From: Synanceia verrucosa
Lineage: Eukaryota > Chordata > Actinopteri > Perciformes > Synanceiidae
Direction of reading: 5' to 3'
Assembly: GCA_029721515.1 (NCBI GenBank)
Contig: CM056556.1
Location: 1,860,501-1,924,500, forward strand
Length of the DNA: 64,000 nucleotides
Positions within the stretch are counted from its first letter, which is position 1. Every line of letters starts with the position of its first letter. Positions 42,501-57,500 of the stretch are shown here, piece by piece. The position numbers and the translations under genes are program-made. The notes beneath the pieces were generated by a model. The model was given only the letters and a program-made list of their open reading frames with translations, did not search any database and was not told the origin of the DNA.

Positions 42501-45500
42501 AGGCCTTTCAATCACTTTTTTCAACATTTCAAAATTTGAAATTTTTCACTTTTTTCGACATACTATAGTACGACGTTTTTCATCACTTTTTGCAACATGC
42601 CAAAATATGACTTTTTTGGTGCTTTTTCCATGAAAAAAACACTGCCACATCATTCAATAGGCTAAAATAAGGCCTTTCAATCACTTTTTTCAACATTACA
42701 AAATTTGACCTTTTTCACTTTTTTTGACATACTATAGTATGACGTTTTTCATCATGTTTTGCAACATGCTAAAATATGGATTTTTTAGATCTTTCTTTGA
42801 GAAATTACACAACCAATTTAATCAATAGGTTATAAAAAAGCCTTTTGATGACTTTTTTCAAAATTTTAAATTTTTGATATTTTCCACTTTTTTTTGACAT
42901 ACTATAGTATGACGTTTTTCATCACTTTTTGCAACATGCTAAAATATGATTTTTTACAGATTTTTTTGAGAAATTACACTACCAATTCATTCAATAGGCT
43001 AAAATAAGACCTTTAAATCACATTTTTCAACATTTTAAAATTTGACATTTTTCACTTTTTCAACATACTATAGTATGACGTTTTTCATCACTTTTTGCAA
43101 CATGCTAAAATATGGATTTTTTGGTGCTTTTTCCATGAAATAACACTGCCACATCATTCAATAGGTTAAAATAATGCCTTATGATGACTTTTTCCAACAT
43201 TGAAAAATTTGACATTTTTCACTTTTTTCGACATACTATAGTATGACGTTTTTCATCATTTTTTGCAACATGCTAAAATATGGATTTTTTTGGTGCTTTT
43301 TCCATGAAAAAAACACTGCCACATCATTCAATAAGCTAAACTGATGCCTTTTGATAAGTTTTTCCAACATTTTAAAATTTGACATTTTTCACTTTTTTTG
43401 ACATACTATAGTATGATGTTTTTCATCACTTTTTGCAACATGCTAAAATATGGATTTTTTGGTGCTTTTTCCATGAAATAACACTGCCACATCATTCAAT
43501 AGGCTAAAATAATACCTTTTGATGACTTTTTCCAACATTGAAAAATTTGACATTTTTCACTTTTCTCGACATACTATAGTATGACGTTTTTCATCACGTT
43601 TTGCAACATGCCAAAATTTGGATTTGTTAGATCTTTCTTTGACAAATTACACTACCAATTCATTCAATAGGCTAAAATAAGGCCTTTCAATCACTTTTTT
43701 CAACATTTCAAAATTTGAAATTTTTCACTTTTTTCGACATACTATAGTATGACGTTTTTCATCATTTTTTGCAACATGCTAAAATATGATTTTTTTTCAG
43801 ATTTTTTTGAGAAATTACACTACCAATCCATTCAATAGGCTAAAATAAGGCTTTTCAATCACTTTTTTCAACATTTTAAAATTTGACATTTTTCACTTTT
43901 TTTTGACATACTATAGTATGACGTTTTTCATCACTTTTTGCAACATGCTAAAATATCGATTTTTTTGGATCTTCCTTTGAGAAATTACACTACCAATCCA
44001 GTCAATAGGCTAAAATAAGGCATATCAATCACTTTTTCCAACATTTTAAAATTTGACATTTTTCACTTTTTTCGACATACTATAGTATGACGTTTTTCAT
44101 CACTTTTTGCAACATGATAAAATATGACTTTTTTGGTGCTTTTTCCATGAAAAAAACACTGCCACATCATTCAATAAGCTAAACTGATGCCTTTTGATGA
44201 GTTTTTCCAACATTTTAAAATTTGACATTTTTCACTTTTTTTTGACATACTATAGTATGACGTTTTACATCACTTTTTGCAACATGCTAAAATATGACGT
44301 TTTTGGTGCTGTTTCCATGAAAAAAACACTGCCACATCATTCAATAGGCTGAAATAACGCCTTATGATCACTTTTTTCAACATTTTAAAATTTGACATTT
44401 TTCACTTTTTTCGACATACTATAGTATGACGTTTTTCATAATTTTTTGCAACATGCTAAAATATGGATTTTTTTCAGATTTTCTTTGAGAAATTACACTA
44501 CCAATTCATTCAATAGGCTAAAATAAGGTCTTTTCATGAGTTTTTTCAACATTTTAAAATTTGACATTTTTCACTTTTTTCGACATACTATAGTATGACG
44601 TTTTTCATCATGTTTTGCAACATGCTAAAATATGGATTTTTTAGATCTTTCTTTGAGAAATTACACTACCAATTTAATCAATAGGTTATAAAAAAGCCTT
44701 TTGATGACTTTTTTCGACATTTTAAATTTTTGACATTTTTCACTTTTTTCAACATACTATAGTATGGCGTTTTTCATCACTTTTTGCAACATGCTAAAAT
44801 ATGATTTTTACAGATTTTTCCATGAAATTACACTACCAATTCATTCAATAGGCTAAAATAAGACCTTTAAATCACATTTTTCGACATTTTAAATTTTTGA
44901 CATTTTTCACTTTTTTCAACATACTATAGTATGGCGTTTTTCATCACTTTTTGCAACATGCTAAAATATGGATTTTTTGGTGCTTTTTCCATGAAATAAC
45001 ACTGCCACATCATTCAATAGGTTAAAATAATGCCTTATGATGACTTTTTCCAACATTGAAAAATTTGACATTTTTCACTTTTTTCGACATACTATAGTAT
45101 GACGTTTTTCATCATTTTTTGCAACATGCTAAAATATGGATTTTTTGGTGCTTTTTCCATGAAAAAAACACTGCCACATCATTCAATAAGCTAAACTGAT
45201 GCCTTTTGATAAGTTTTTCCAACATTTTAAAATTTGACATTTTTCACTTTTTTTGACATACTATAGTATGATGTTTTTCATCACTTTTTGCAACATGCTA
45301 AAATATGGATTTTTTGGTGCTTTTTCCATGAAATAACACTGCCACATCATTCAATAGGCTAAAATAATACCTTTTGATGACTTTTTCCAACATTGAAAAA
45401 TTTGACATTTTTCACTTTTCTCGACATACTATAGTATGACGTTTTTCATCACGTTTTGCAACATGCCAAAATTTGGATTTGTTAGATCTTTCTTTGACAA

Positions 45501-48500
45501 ATTACACTACCAATTCATTCACTAGGCTAAAATAAGGCCTTTCAATCACTTTTTTCAACATTTCAAAATTTGAAATTTTTCACTTTTTTCGACATACTAT
45601 AGTATGACGTTTTTCATCATTTTTTGCAACATGCCAAAATATGGATTTTTTTCAGATTTTCTTTGAGAAATTACACTACAAATCCATTCAATAGGCTAAA
45701 ATAAGGCTTTTCAGTCACTTTTTTCAACATTTTAAAATCTGACATTTTTCACTTTTTTCGACATACTATAGTATGACGTTTTTCATCACTTTTTGCAACA
45801 TGCTAAAATATGATTTTTTTTCAGATTTTTTTGAGAAATTACACTACCAATCCATTCAATAGGCTAAAATAAGGCCTTTCAATCACTTTTTTCAACATTT
45901 CAAAATTTGAAATTTTTCACTTTTTTTGACATACTATAGTATGACGTTTTTCATCACTTTTTGCAACATGCCAAAATATGACTTTTTTGGTGCTTTTTCC
46001 ATGAAAAAAACACTGCCACATCATTCAATAAGCTAAAATGATGCCTTTTGATGAGTTTTTCCAACATTTTAAAATTTGACATTTTTCACTTTTTTTGACA
46101 TACTATAGTATGACGTTTTTCATCATTTTTTGCAACATGCCAAAATATGACTTTTTTGGTGCTTTTTCCATGAAAAAAACACTGCCACATCATTCAATAG
46201 GCTGAAATAACGCCTTATGATCACTTTTTTCAACATTTTAAAATTTGACATTTTTCACTTTTTTCGACATACTATAGTATGACGTTTTTCATAATTTTTT
46301 GCAACATGCTAAAATATGGATTTTTTTCAGATTTTCTTTGAGAAATTACACTACCAATTCATTCAATAGGCTAAAATAAGGTCTTTTCATGAGTTTTTTC
46401 AACATTTTAAAATTTGACATTTTTCACTTTTTTCGACATACTATAGTATGACGTTTTTCATAATTTTTTGCAACATGCTAAAATATGGATTTTTTTCAGA
46501 TTTTCTTTGAGAAATTACACTACCAATTCATTCAATAGGCTAAAATAAGGTCTTTTCATGAGTTTTTTCAACATTTTAAAATTTGACATTTTTCACTTTT
46601 TTCGACATACTGAAGTATGACATTTTTCATCACTTTTTGCAACATGCTAAAATATGGATTTCTTTTCAGATTTTCTTTGAGAAATTACACTACAAATCCA
46701 TTCAATAGGCTAAAATAAGGCCTTTCAATCACTTTTTTCAACATTACAAAATTTGAAATTTTTCACTTTTTTTGACATACTATAGTATGACGTTTTTCAT
46801 CACGTTTTGCAACATGCTAAAATATGGATTTTTTAGATCTTTCTTTGAGAAATTACACGACCAATTTAATCAGTAGGTTATAAAAAAGCCTTTTGATGAC
46901 TTTTTTCAAAATTTTAAATTTTTGATATTTTCCACTTTTTTTGACATACTATAGTATGACGTTTTTCATCACTTTTTGCAACATGCTAAAATATGATTTT
47001 TTACAGATTTTTTTGAGAAATTACACTACCAATTCATTCAATAGGCTAAAATAAGGCCTTTAAATCACATTTTTCAACATTTTAAAATTTGACATTTTTC
47101 ACTTTTTCAACATACTATAGTATGACGTTTTTCATCACTTTTTGCAACATGCTAAAATATGGATTTTTTTGGTGCTTTTTCCATGAAATAACACTGCCAC
47201 ATCATTCAATAGGTTAAAATAATGCATTATGATGACTTTTTTCAACATTTTAAAATCTGACATTTTTCACTTTTTTCGACATACTATAGTATGACGTTTT
47301 TCATCACTTTTTGCAACATGCTAAAATATGATTTTTTTTTCAGATTTTTTTGAGAAATTACACTACCAATCCATTCAATAGGCTAAAATAAGGCCTTTCA
47401 ATCACTTTTTTCAACATTTCAAAATTTGAAATTTTTCACTTTTTTCGACATACTATAGTACGACGTTTTTCATCACTTTTTGCAACATGCCAAAATATGA
47501 CTTTTTTGGTGCTTTTTCCATGAAAAAAACACTGCCACATCATTCAATAGGCTAAAATAAGGCCTTTCAATCACTTTTTTCAACATTACAAAATTTGACC
47601 TTTTTCACTTTTTTTGACATACTATAGTATGACGTTTTTCATCATGTTTTGCAACATGCTAAAATATGGATTTTTTAGATCTTTCTTTGAGAAATTACAC
47701 AACCAATTTAATCAATAGGTTATAAAAAAGCCTTTTGATGACTTTTTTCAAAATTTTAAATTTTTGATATTTTCCACTTTTTTTTGACATACTATAGTAT
47801 GACGTTTTTCATCACTTTTTGCAACATGCTAAAATATGGATTTTTTTTCAGATTTTCTTTGAGAAATTACACTACCAATTCATTCAATAGGCTAAAATAA
47901 GACCTTTAAATCACATTTTTCAACATTTTAAAATTTGACATTTTTCACTTTTTCAACATACTATAGTATGACGTTTTTCATCACTTTTTGCAACATGCTA
48001 AAATATGGATTTTTTGGTGCTTTTTCCATGAAATAACACTGCCACATCATTCAATAGGTTAAAATAATGCCTTATGATGACTTTTTCCAACATTGAAAAA
48101 TTTGACATTTTTCACTTTTTTCGACATACTATAGTATGACGTTTTTCATCATTTTTTGCAACATGCTAAAATATGGATTTTTTTGGTGCTTTTTCCATGA
48201 AAAAAACACTGCCACATCATTCAATAAGCTAAACTGATGCCTTTTGATAAGTTTTTCCAACATTTTAAAATTTGACATTTTTCACTTTTTTTGACATACT
48301 ATAGTATGATGTTTTTCATCACTTTTTGCAACATGCTAAAATATGGATTTTTTGGTGCTTTTTCCATGAAATAACACTGCCACATCATTCAATAGGCTAA
48401 AATAATAACTTTTGATGACTTTTTCCAACATTGAAAAATTTGACATTTTTCACTTTTCTCGACATACTATAGTATGACGTTTTTCATCACGTTTTGCAAC

Positions 48501-51500
48501 ATGCCAAAATTTGGATTTGTTAGATCTTTCTTTGACAAATTACACTACCAATTCATTCAATAGGCTAAAATAAGGCCTTTCAATCACTTTTTTCAACATT
48601 TCAAAATTTGAAATTTTTCACTTTTTTCGACATACTATAGTATGACGTTTTTCATCATTTTTTGCAACATGCCAAAATATGGATTTTTTTCAGATTTTCT
48701 TTGAGAAATTACACTACAAATCCATTCAATAGGCTAAAATAAGGCTTTTCAGTCACTTTTTTCAACATTTTAAAATCTGACATTTTTCACTTTTTTCGAC
48801 ATACTATAGTATGACGTTTTTCATCACTTTTTGCAACATGCTAAAATATGATTTTTTTTCAGATTTTTTTGAGAAATTACACTACCAATCCATTCAATAG
48901 GCTAAAATAAGGCCTTTCAATCACTTTTTTCAACATTTCAAAATTTGAAATTTTTCACTTTTTTCGACATACTATAGTATGACGTTTTTCATCACTTTTT
49001 GCAACATGCCAAAATATGACTTTTTTGGTGCTTTTTCCATGAAAAAAACACTGCCACATCATTCAATAAGCTAAACTGATGCCTTTTGATGAGTTTTTCC
49101 AACATTTTAAAATTTGACATTTTCACTTTTTTTGACATACTATAGTATGACGTTTTTCATCATTTTTTGCAACATGCTAAAATATGGATTTTTTGGTGCT
49201 TTTTCCATGAAATAACACTGCCACATCATTCAATAGGCTGAAATAACGCCTTATGATCACTTTTTTCAACATTTTAAAATTTGACATTTTTCACTTTTTT
49301 CGACATACTATAGTATGACGTTTTTCATAATTTTTTGCAACATGCTAAAATATGGATTTTTTTCAGATTTTCTTTGAGAAATTACACTACCAATTCATTC
49401 AATAGGCTAAAATAAGGTCTTTTCATGAGTTTTTTCAACATTTTAAAATTTGACATTTTTCACTTTTTTCGACATACTGAAGTATGACATTTTTCATCAC
49501 TTTTTGCAACATGCTAAAATATGGATTTTTTTTTCAGATTTTCTTTGAGAAATTACACTACAAATCCATTCAATAGGCTAAAATAAGGCCTTTCAATCAC
49601 TTTTTTCAACATTACAAAATTTGAAATTTTTCACTTTTTTTGACATACTATAGTATGACGTTTTTCATCACGTTTTGCAACATGCTAAAATATGGATTTT
49701 TTAGATCTTTCTTTGAGAAATTACACAACCAATTTAATCAATAGGTTATAAAAAAGCCTTTTGATGACTTTTTTCAAAATTTTAAATTTTTGATATTTTC
49801 CACTTTTTTTTGACATACTATAGTATGACGTTTTTCATCACTTTTTGCAACATGCTAAAATATGATTTTTTTTCAGATTTTCTTTGAGAAATTACACTAC
49901 AAATTCATTCAGTAGGCTAAAATAAGGCCTTTCAATCACTTTTTTCAACATTTTAAAATTTGACATTTTTCACTTTTTTCGACATACTATAGTACGACGT
50001 TTTTCATCACTTTTTGCAACATGCTAAAATATGATTTTTTTTCAGATTTTTTTGAGAAATTACACTACCAATCCATTCAATAGGCTAAAATAAGGCTTTT
50101 CAGTCACTTTTTTCAACATTTTAAAATCTGACATTTTTCACTTTTTTCGACATACTATAGTATGACGTTTTTCATCACTTTTTGCAACATGCTAAAATAT
50201 GATTTTTTTTCAGATTTTTTTGAGAAATTACACTACCAATCCATTCAATAGGCTAAAATAAGGCCTTTCAATCACTTTTTTCAACATTTCAAAATTTGAA
50301 ATTTTTCACTTTTTTCGACATACTATAGTATGACGTTTTTCATCACTTTTTGCAACATGCTAAAATATGGATTTTTTGGTGCTTTTTCCATGAAAAAAAC
50401 ACTGCCACATCATTCAATAAGCTAAACTGATGCCTTTTGATGAGTTTTTCCAACATTTTAAAATTTGACATTTTTCACTTTTTTCGACATACTATAGTAT
50501 GACGTTTTTCATCATTTTTTGCAACATGCTAAAATATGGATTTTTTGGTGCTTTTTCCATGAAATAACACTGCCACATCATTCAATAGGCTGAAATAACG
50601 CCTTATGATCACTTTTTTCAACATTTTAAAATCTGACATTTTTCACTTTTTTCGACATACTATAGTATGACGTTTTTCATCACTTTTTGCAACATGCTAA
50701 AATATGGATTTTTTTTCAGATTTTCTTTGAGAAATTACACTACAAATCCATTCAATAGGCTAAAATAAGGCCTTTCAATCACTTTTTTCAACATTACAAA
50801 ATTTGAAATTTTTCACTTTTTTCGACATACTATAGTATGACGTTTTTCATCATGTTTTGCAACATGCTAAAATATGGATTTTTTAGATCTTTCTTTGAGA
50901 AATTACACAACCAATTTAATCAATAGGTTATAAAAAAGCCTTTTGATGACTTTTTTCAAAATTTTAAATTTTTGATATTTTCCACTTTTTTTTGACATAC
51001 TATAGTATGACGTTTTTCATCACTTTTTGCAACATGCTAAAATATGGATTTTTTTTCAGATTTTCTTTGAGAAATTACACTACAAATCCATTCAATAGGC
51101 TAAAATAAGGCTTTTCAGTCACTTTTTTCAACATTTTAAAATCTGACATTTTTCACTTTTTTCGACATACTATAGTACGACGTTTTTCATCACTTTTTGC
51201 AACATGCTAAAATATGATTTTTTTTCTGATTTTTTTGAGAAATTACACTACCAATCCATTCAATAGGCTAAAATAAGGCCTTTCAATCACTTTTTTCAAC
51301 ATTTCAAAATTTGAAATTTTTCACTTTTTTCGACATACTATAGTATGACGTTTTTCATCACTTTTTGCAACATGCCAAAATATGACTTTTTTGGTGCTTT
51401 TTCCATGAAAAAAACACTGCCACATCATTCAATAAGCAAAACTGATGCCTTTTGATGAGTTTTTCCAACATTTTAAAATTTGACATTTTCACTTTTTTTG

Positions 51501-54500
51501 ACATACTATAGTATGACGTTTTTCATCATTTTTTGCAACATGCTAAAATATGGATTTTTTGGTGCTTTTTCCATGAAATAACACTGCCACATCATTCAAT
51601 AGGCTGAAATAACGCCTTATGATCACTTTTTTCAACATTTTAAAATTTGACATTTTTCACTTTTTTCGACATACTGAAGTATGACATTTTTCATCACTTT
51701 TTGCAACATGCTAAAATATGGATTTTTTTTCAGATTTTCTTTGAGAAATTACACTACAAATCCATTCAATAGGCTAAAATAAGGCCTTTCAATCACTTTT
51801 TTCAACATTACAAAATTTGAAATTTTTCACTTTTTTCGACATACTATAGTATGACGTTTTTCATCATGTTTTGCAACATGCTAAAATATGGATTTTTTAG
51901 ATCTTTCTTTGAGAAATTACACAACCAATTTAATCAATAGGTTATAAAAAAGCCTTTTGATGACTTTTTTCAAAATTTTAAATTTTTGATATTTTCCACT
52001 TTTTTTTGACATACTATAGTATGACGTTTTTCATCACTTTTTGCAACATGCTAAAATATGGATTTTTTTTCAGATTTTCTTTGAGAAATTACACTACCAA
52101 TTCATTCAATAGGCTAAAATAAGACCTTTAAATCACATTTTTCAACATTTTAAAATTTGACATTTTTCACTTTTTCAACATACTATAGTATGACGTTTTT
52201 CATCACTTTTTGCAACATGCTAAAATATGGATTTTTTGGTGCTTTTTCCATGAAATAACACTGCCACATCATTCAATAGGTTAAAATAATGCCTTATGAT
52301 GACTTTTTCCAACATTGAAAAATTTGACATTTTTCACTTTTTTCGACATACTATAGTATGACGTTTTTATCATTTTTGCAACAAGCTAAAATATGGATTT
52401 TTTTGGTGCTTTTTCCATGAAAAAAACACTGCCACATCATTCAATAAGCTAAACTGATGCCTTTTGATAAGTTTTTCCAACATTTTAAAATTTGACATTT
52501 TTCACTTTTTTTGACATACTATAGTATGATGTTTTTCATCACTTTTTGCAACATGCTAAAATATGGATTTTTTGGTGCTTTTTCCATGAAATAACACTGC
52601 CACATCATTCAATAGGCTAAAATAATACCTTTTGATGACTTTTTCCAACATTGAAAAATTTGACATTTTTCACTTTTCTCGACATACTATAGTATGACGT
52701 TTTTCATCACGTTTTGCAACATGCCAAAATTTGGATTTGTTAGATCTTTCTTTGACAAATTACACTACCAATTCATTCAATAGGCTAAAATAAGGCCTTT
52801 CAATCACTTTTTTCAACATTTCAAAATTTGAAATTTTTCACTTTTTTTGACATACTATAGTATGACGTTTTTCATCATTTTTTGTAACATGCCAAAATAT
52901 GGATTTTTTTCAGATTTTCTTTGAGAAATTACACTACAAATCCATTCAATAGGCTAAAATAAGGCTTTTCAGTCACTTTTTTCAACATTTTAAAATCTGA
53001 CATTTTTCACTTTTTTCGACATACTATAGTATGACGTTTTTCATCACTTTTTGCAACATGCTAAAATATGATTTTTTTTCAGATTTTTTTGAGAAATTAC
53101 ACTACCAATCCATTCAATAGGCTAAAATAAGGCCTTTCAATCACTTTTTTCAACATTTCAAAATTTGAAATTTTTCACTTTTTTCGACATACTATAGTAT
53201 GACGTTTTTCATCACTTTTGCAACATGCCAAAATATGACTTTTTGGTGCTGTTTCCATGAAAAAAACACTGCCACATCATTCAATAAGCAAAACTGATGC
53301 CTTTTGATGAGTTTTTCCAACATTTTAAAATTTGACATTTTCACTTTTTTTGACATACTATAGTATGACGTTTTTCATCATTTTTTGCAACATGCTAAAA
53401 TATGGATTTTTTGGTGCTTTTTCCATGAAATAACACTGCCACATCATTCAATAGGCTGAAATAACGCCTTATGATCACTTTTTTCAACATTTTAAAATTT
53501 GACATTTTTCACTTTTTTCGACATACTGAAGTATGACATTTTTCATCACTTTTTGCAACATGCTAAAATATGGATTTTTTTTCAGATTTTCTTTGAGAAA
53601 TTACACTACAAATCCATTCAATAGGCTAAAATAAGGCCTTTCAATCACTTTTTTCAACATTACAAAATTTGAAATTTTTCACTTTTTTCGACATACTATA
53701 GTATGACGTTTTTCATCATGTTTTGCAACATGCTAAAATATGGATTTTTTAGATCTTTCTTTGAGAAATTACACAACCAATTTAATCAATAGGTTATAAA
53801 AAAGCCTTTTGATGACTTTTTTCAAAATTTTAAATTTTTGATATTTTCCACTTTTTTTTGACATACTATAGTATGACGTTTTTCATCACTTTTTGCAACA
53901 TGCTAAAATATGGATTTTTTTCAGATTTTTTTGAGAAATTACACTACCAATTCATTCAATAGGCTAAAATAAGACCTTTAAATCACATTTTTCAACATTT
54001 TAAAATTTGACATTTTTCACTTTTTCAACATACTATAGTATGACGTTTTTCATCACTTTTTGCAACATGCTAAAATATGGATTTTTTGGTGCTTTTTCCA
54101 TGAAATAACACTGCCACATCATTCAATAGGTTAAAATAATGCCTTATGATGACTTTTTCCAACATTGAAAAATTTGACATTTTTCACTTTTTTCGACATA
54201 CTATAGTATGACGTTTTTTATCATTTTTTGCAACATGCTAAAATATGGATTTTTTTGGTGCTTTTTCCATGAAAAAAACACTGCCACATCATTCAATAAG
54301 CTAAACTGATGCCTTTTGATAAGTTTTTCCAACATTTTAAAATTTGACATTTTTCACTTTTTTTGACATACTATAGTATGATGTTTTTCATCACTTTTTG
54401 CAACATGCTAAAATATGGATTTTTTGGTGCTTTTTCCATGAAATAACACTGCCACATCATTCAATAGGCTAAAATAATACCTTTTGATGACTTTTTCCAA

Positions 54501-57500
54501 CATTGAAAAATTTGACATTTTTCACTTTTCTCGACATACTATAGTATGACGTTTTTCATCACGTTTTGCAACATGCCAAAATTTGGATTTGTTAGATCTT
54601 TCTTTGACAAATTACACTACCAATTCATTCAATAGGCTAAAATAAGGCCTTTCAATCACTTTTTTCAACATTTCAAAATTTGAAATTTTTCACTTTTTTT
54701 GACATACTATAGTATGACGTTTTTCATCATTTTTTGTAACATGCCAAAATATGGATTTTTTTCAGATTTTCTTTGAGAAATTACACTACAAATCCATTCA
54801 ATAGGCTAAAATAAGGCTTTTCAGTCACTTTTTTCAACATTTTAAAATCTGACATTTTTCACTTTTTTCGACATACTATAGTATGACGTTTTTCATCACG
54901 TTTTGCAACATGCCAAAATATGGATTTTTTAGATTTTTTTGAGAAATTACACTACCAATCCATTCAATAGGCTAAAATAAGGCCTTTCAATCACTTTTTT
55001 CAACATTTCAAAATTTGAAATTTTTCACTTTTTTCGACATACTATAGTACGACGTTTTTCATCACTTTTTGCAACATGCCAAAATATGACTTTTTTGGTG
55101 CTTTTTCCATGAAAAAAACACTGCCACATCATTCAATAAGCTAAACTGATGCCTTTTGATGAGTTTTTCCAACATTTTAAAATTTGACATTTTTCACTTT
55201 TTTTGACATACTATAGTATGACGTTTTTCATCATTTTTTGCAACATGCTAAAATATGGATTTTTTGGTGCTTTTTCCATGAAATAACACTGCCACATCAT
55301 TCAATAGGCTGAAATAACACCTTATGATCACTTTTTTCAACATTTTAAAATTTGAAATTTTTCACTTTTTTCGACATACTATAGTATGACATTTTTCATC
55401 ACTTTTTGCAACATGCTAAAATATGGATTTTTTTTCAGATTTTCTTTGAGAAATTACACTACCAATCCATTCAATAGGCTAAAATAAGGTCTTTCAATCA
55501 CTTTTTCCAACATTACAAAATTTGAAATTTTTCACTTTTTTCGACATACTATAGTATGACGTTTTTCATCATGTTTTGCAACATGCTAAAATATGGATTT
55601 TTTTTCAGATTTTCTTTGAGAAATTACACTACAAATCCATTCAGTAGGCTAAAATAAGGTCTTTTCATGAGTTTTTTCAACATTTTAAAATTTGACATTT
55701 TTCACTTTTTTCGACATACTATAGTATGACATTTTTCATCACTGTTTGCAACATGCTAAAATATGGATTTTTTTTCAGATTTTCTTTGAGAAATTACACT
55801 ACAAATCCATTCAATAGGCTAAAATAAGGTCTTTTCATGAGTTTTTTCAACATTTTAAAATTTGACATTTTTCACTTTTTTTGACATACTATAGTATGAC
55901 ATTTTTCATCACTTTTTGCAACATGCTAAAATATGGATTTTTTTTCAGATTTTCTTTGAGAAATTACACTACAAATCCATTCAATAGGCTAAAATAAGGC
56001 CTTTCAATCACTTTTTTCAACATTACAAAATTTGAAATTTTTCACTTTTTTCGACATACTATAGTATGACGTTTTTCATCATGTTTTGCAACATGCTAAA
56101 ATATGGATTTTTTTAGATCTTTCTTTGAGAAATTACACGACCAATTTAATCAATAGGTTATAAAAAAGCCTTTTGATGACTTTTTTCAAAATTTAAAATT
56201 TTTGATATTTTCCACTTTTTTTTGACATACTATAGTATGACGTTTTTCATCACTTTTTGCAACATGCTAAAATATGGATTTTTTTAGATCTTCATTTGAG
56301 AAATTACAGTACAAATCCATTCAATAGGCTAAAATGATGCCTTTCAGTCATTTTTTTCAACATTTTAAAATTTGACATTTTTCACTTTTTCGACATACTA
56401 TAGTATGACGTATTTCATCATTTTTTTGCAACATGCTAAAATATGGATTTTTAGATCTTTCTTTGAAAAATTACACTACCAATTTAATCAATAGGTTATA
56501 AAAAAGCCTTTTGATGACTTTTTTCGACATTTTAAATTTTTGACGTTTTTCGACATACTATAGTATGACGTTTTTCATCACTTTTTGCAACATGCCAAAA
56601 TATGGATTTTTTTAGATCTTCCTTTGAGAAATTACACTACCAATCCATTCAATAGGCTAAAATAAGGCCTTTCAATTACTTTTTTGACATTTTTAATTTT
56701 TTTCGACATACTATAGTATGACGTTTTTAATCACTTTTTGCAACATGATAAAATGTCTTTTTTTGGTGCTTTTTCCATGAAATAACACTGTCACATCATG
56801 CAATAACAAGGCTTTGTTATAATGACTTTTCCTGACATTTAAAAACTGTACATTATTCAATTTTTAAAAAAATTCTAAAATGTTTTTTAACTACATTTTT
56901 CAAGAAATTACACTGCTACTTTGATAAATATAAGTAGGCCCTTTGATGATTTTGGGCCATTCTAAAGTTTGACTTTTTTGATATAATGTACTGTAATTTT
57001 TTGCATCACTTTTTCCAACATGCTAAAATAAGACTTTTTTTTTTTTTTTTTACTACATTTTCTTCCAGAAAGTCCACTGCCCCTTCATTCAGTCGGATAA
57101 AACGAGGCCTTCTGATGGCTTTTTTTGACATTTTAAATAAAATGTTTTTACGACTGTTTTCAAGAAATTATGATGATTGATTATATGCAATAATAAGGCC
57201 TTTTAATTGCTTTTTTCGATTTTTATGACATACTATACTATGACATTTTTCATCACATTTTCCAACATGCTACAATTTGTCTTTTTTTAAACGTATTTTC
57301 AAGATGTTCACTGCCACTTTATTTAATATGTGATAATAGGGCCTTTTGATTACTTATTTTAAAATTTGATTTTTTTTTTTAAATGTGTTCAACATACTAT
57401 ACTGTTGTATGTTTTTTTTTAAACATACTTTTTCAAGAAATTACATTGCCAATTAATTTAATGTTATAATGAGACCTTTTGAAGACCTTTTTTTCTGACA

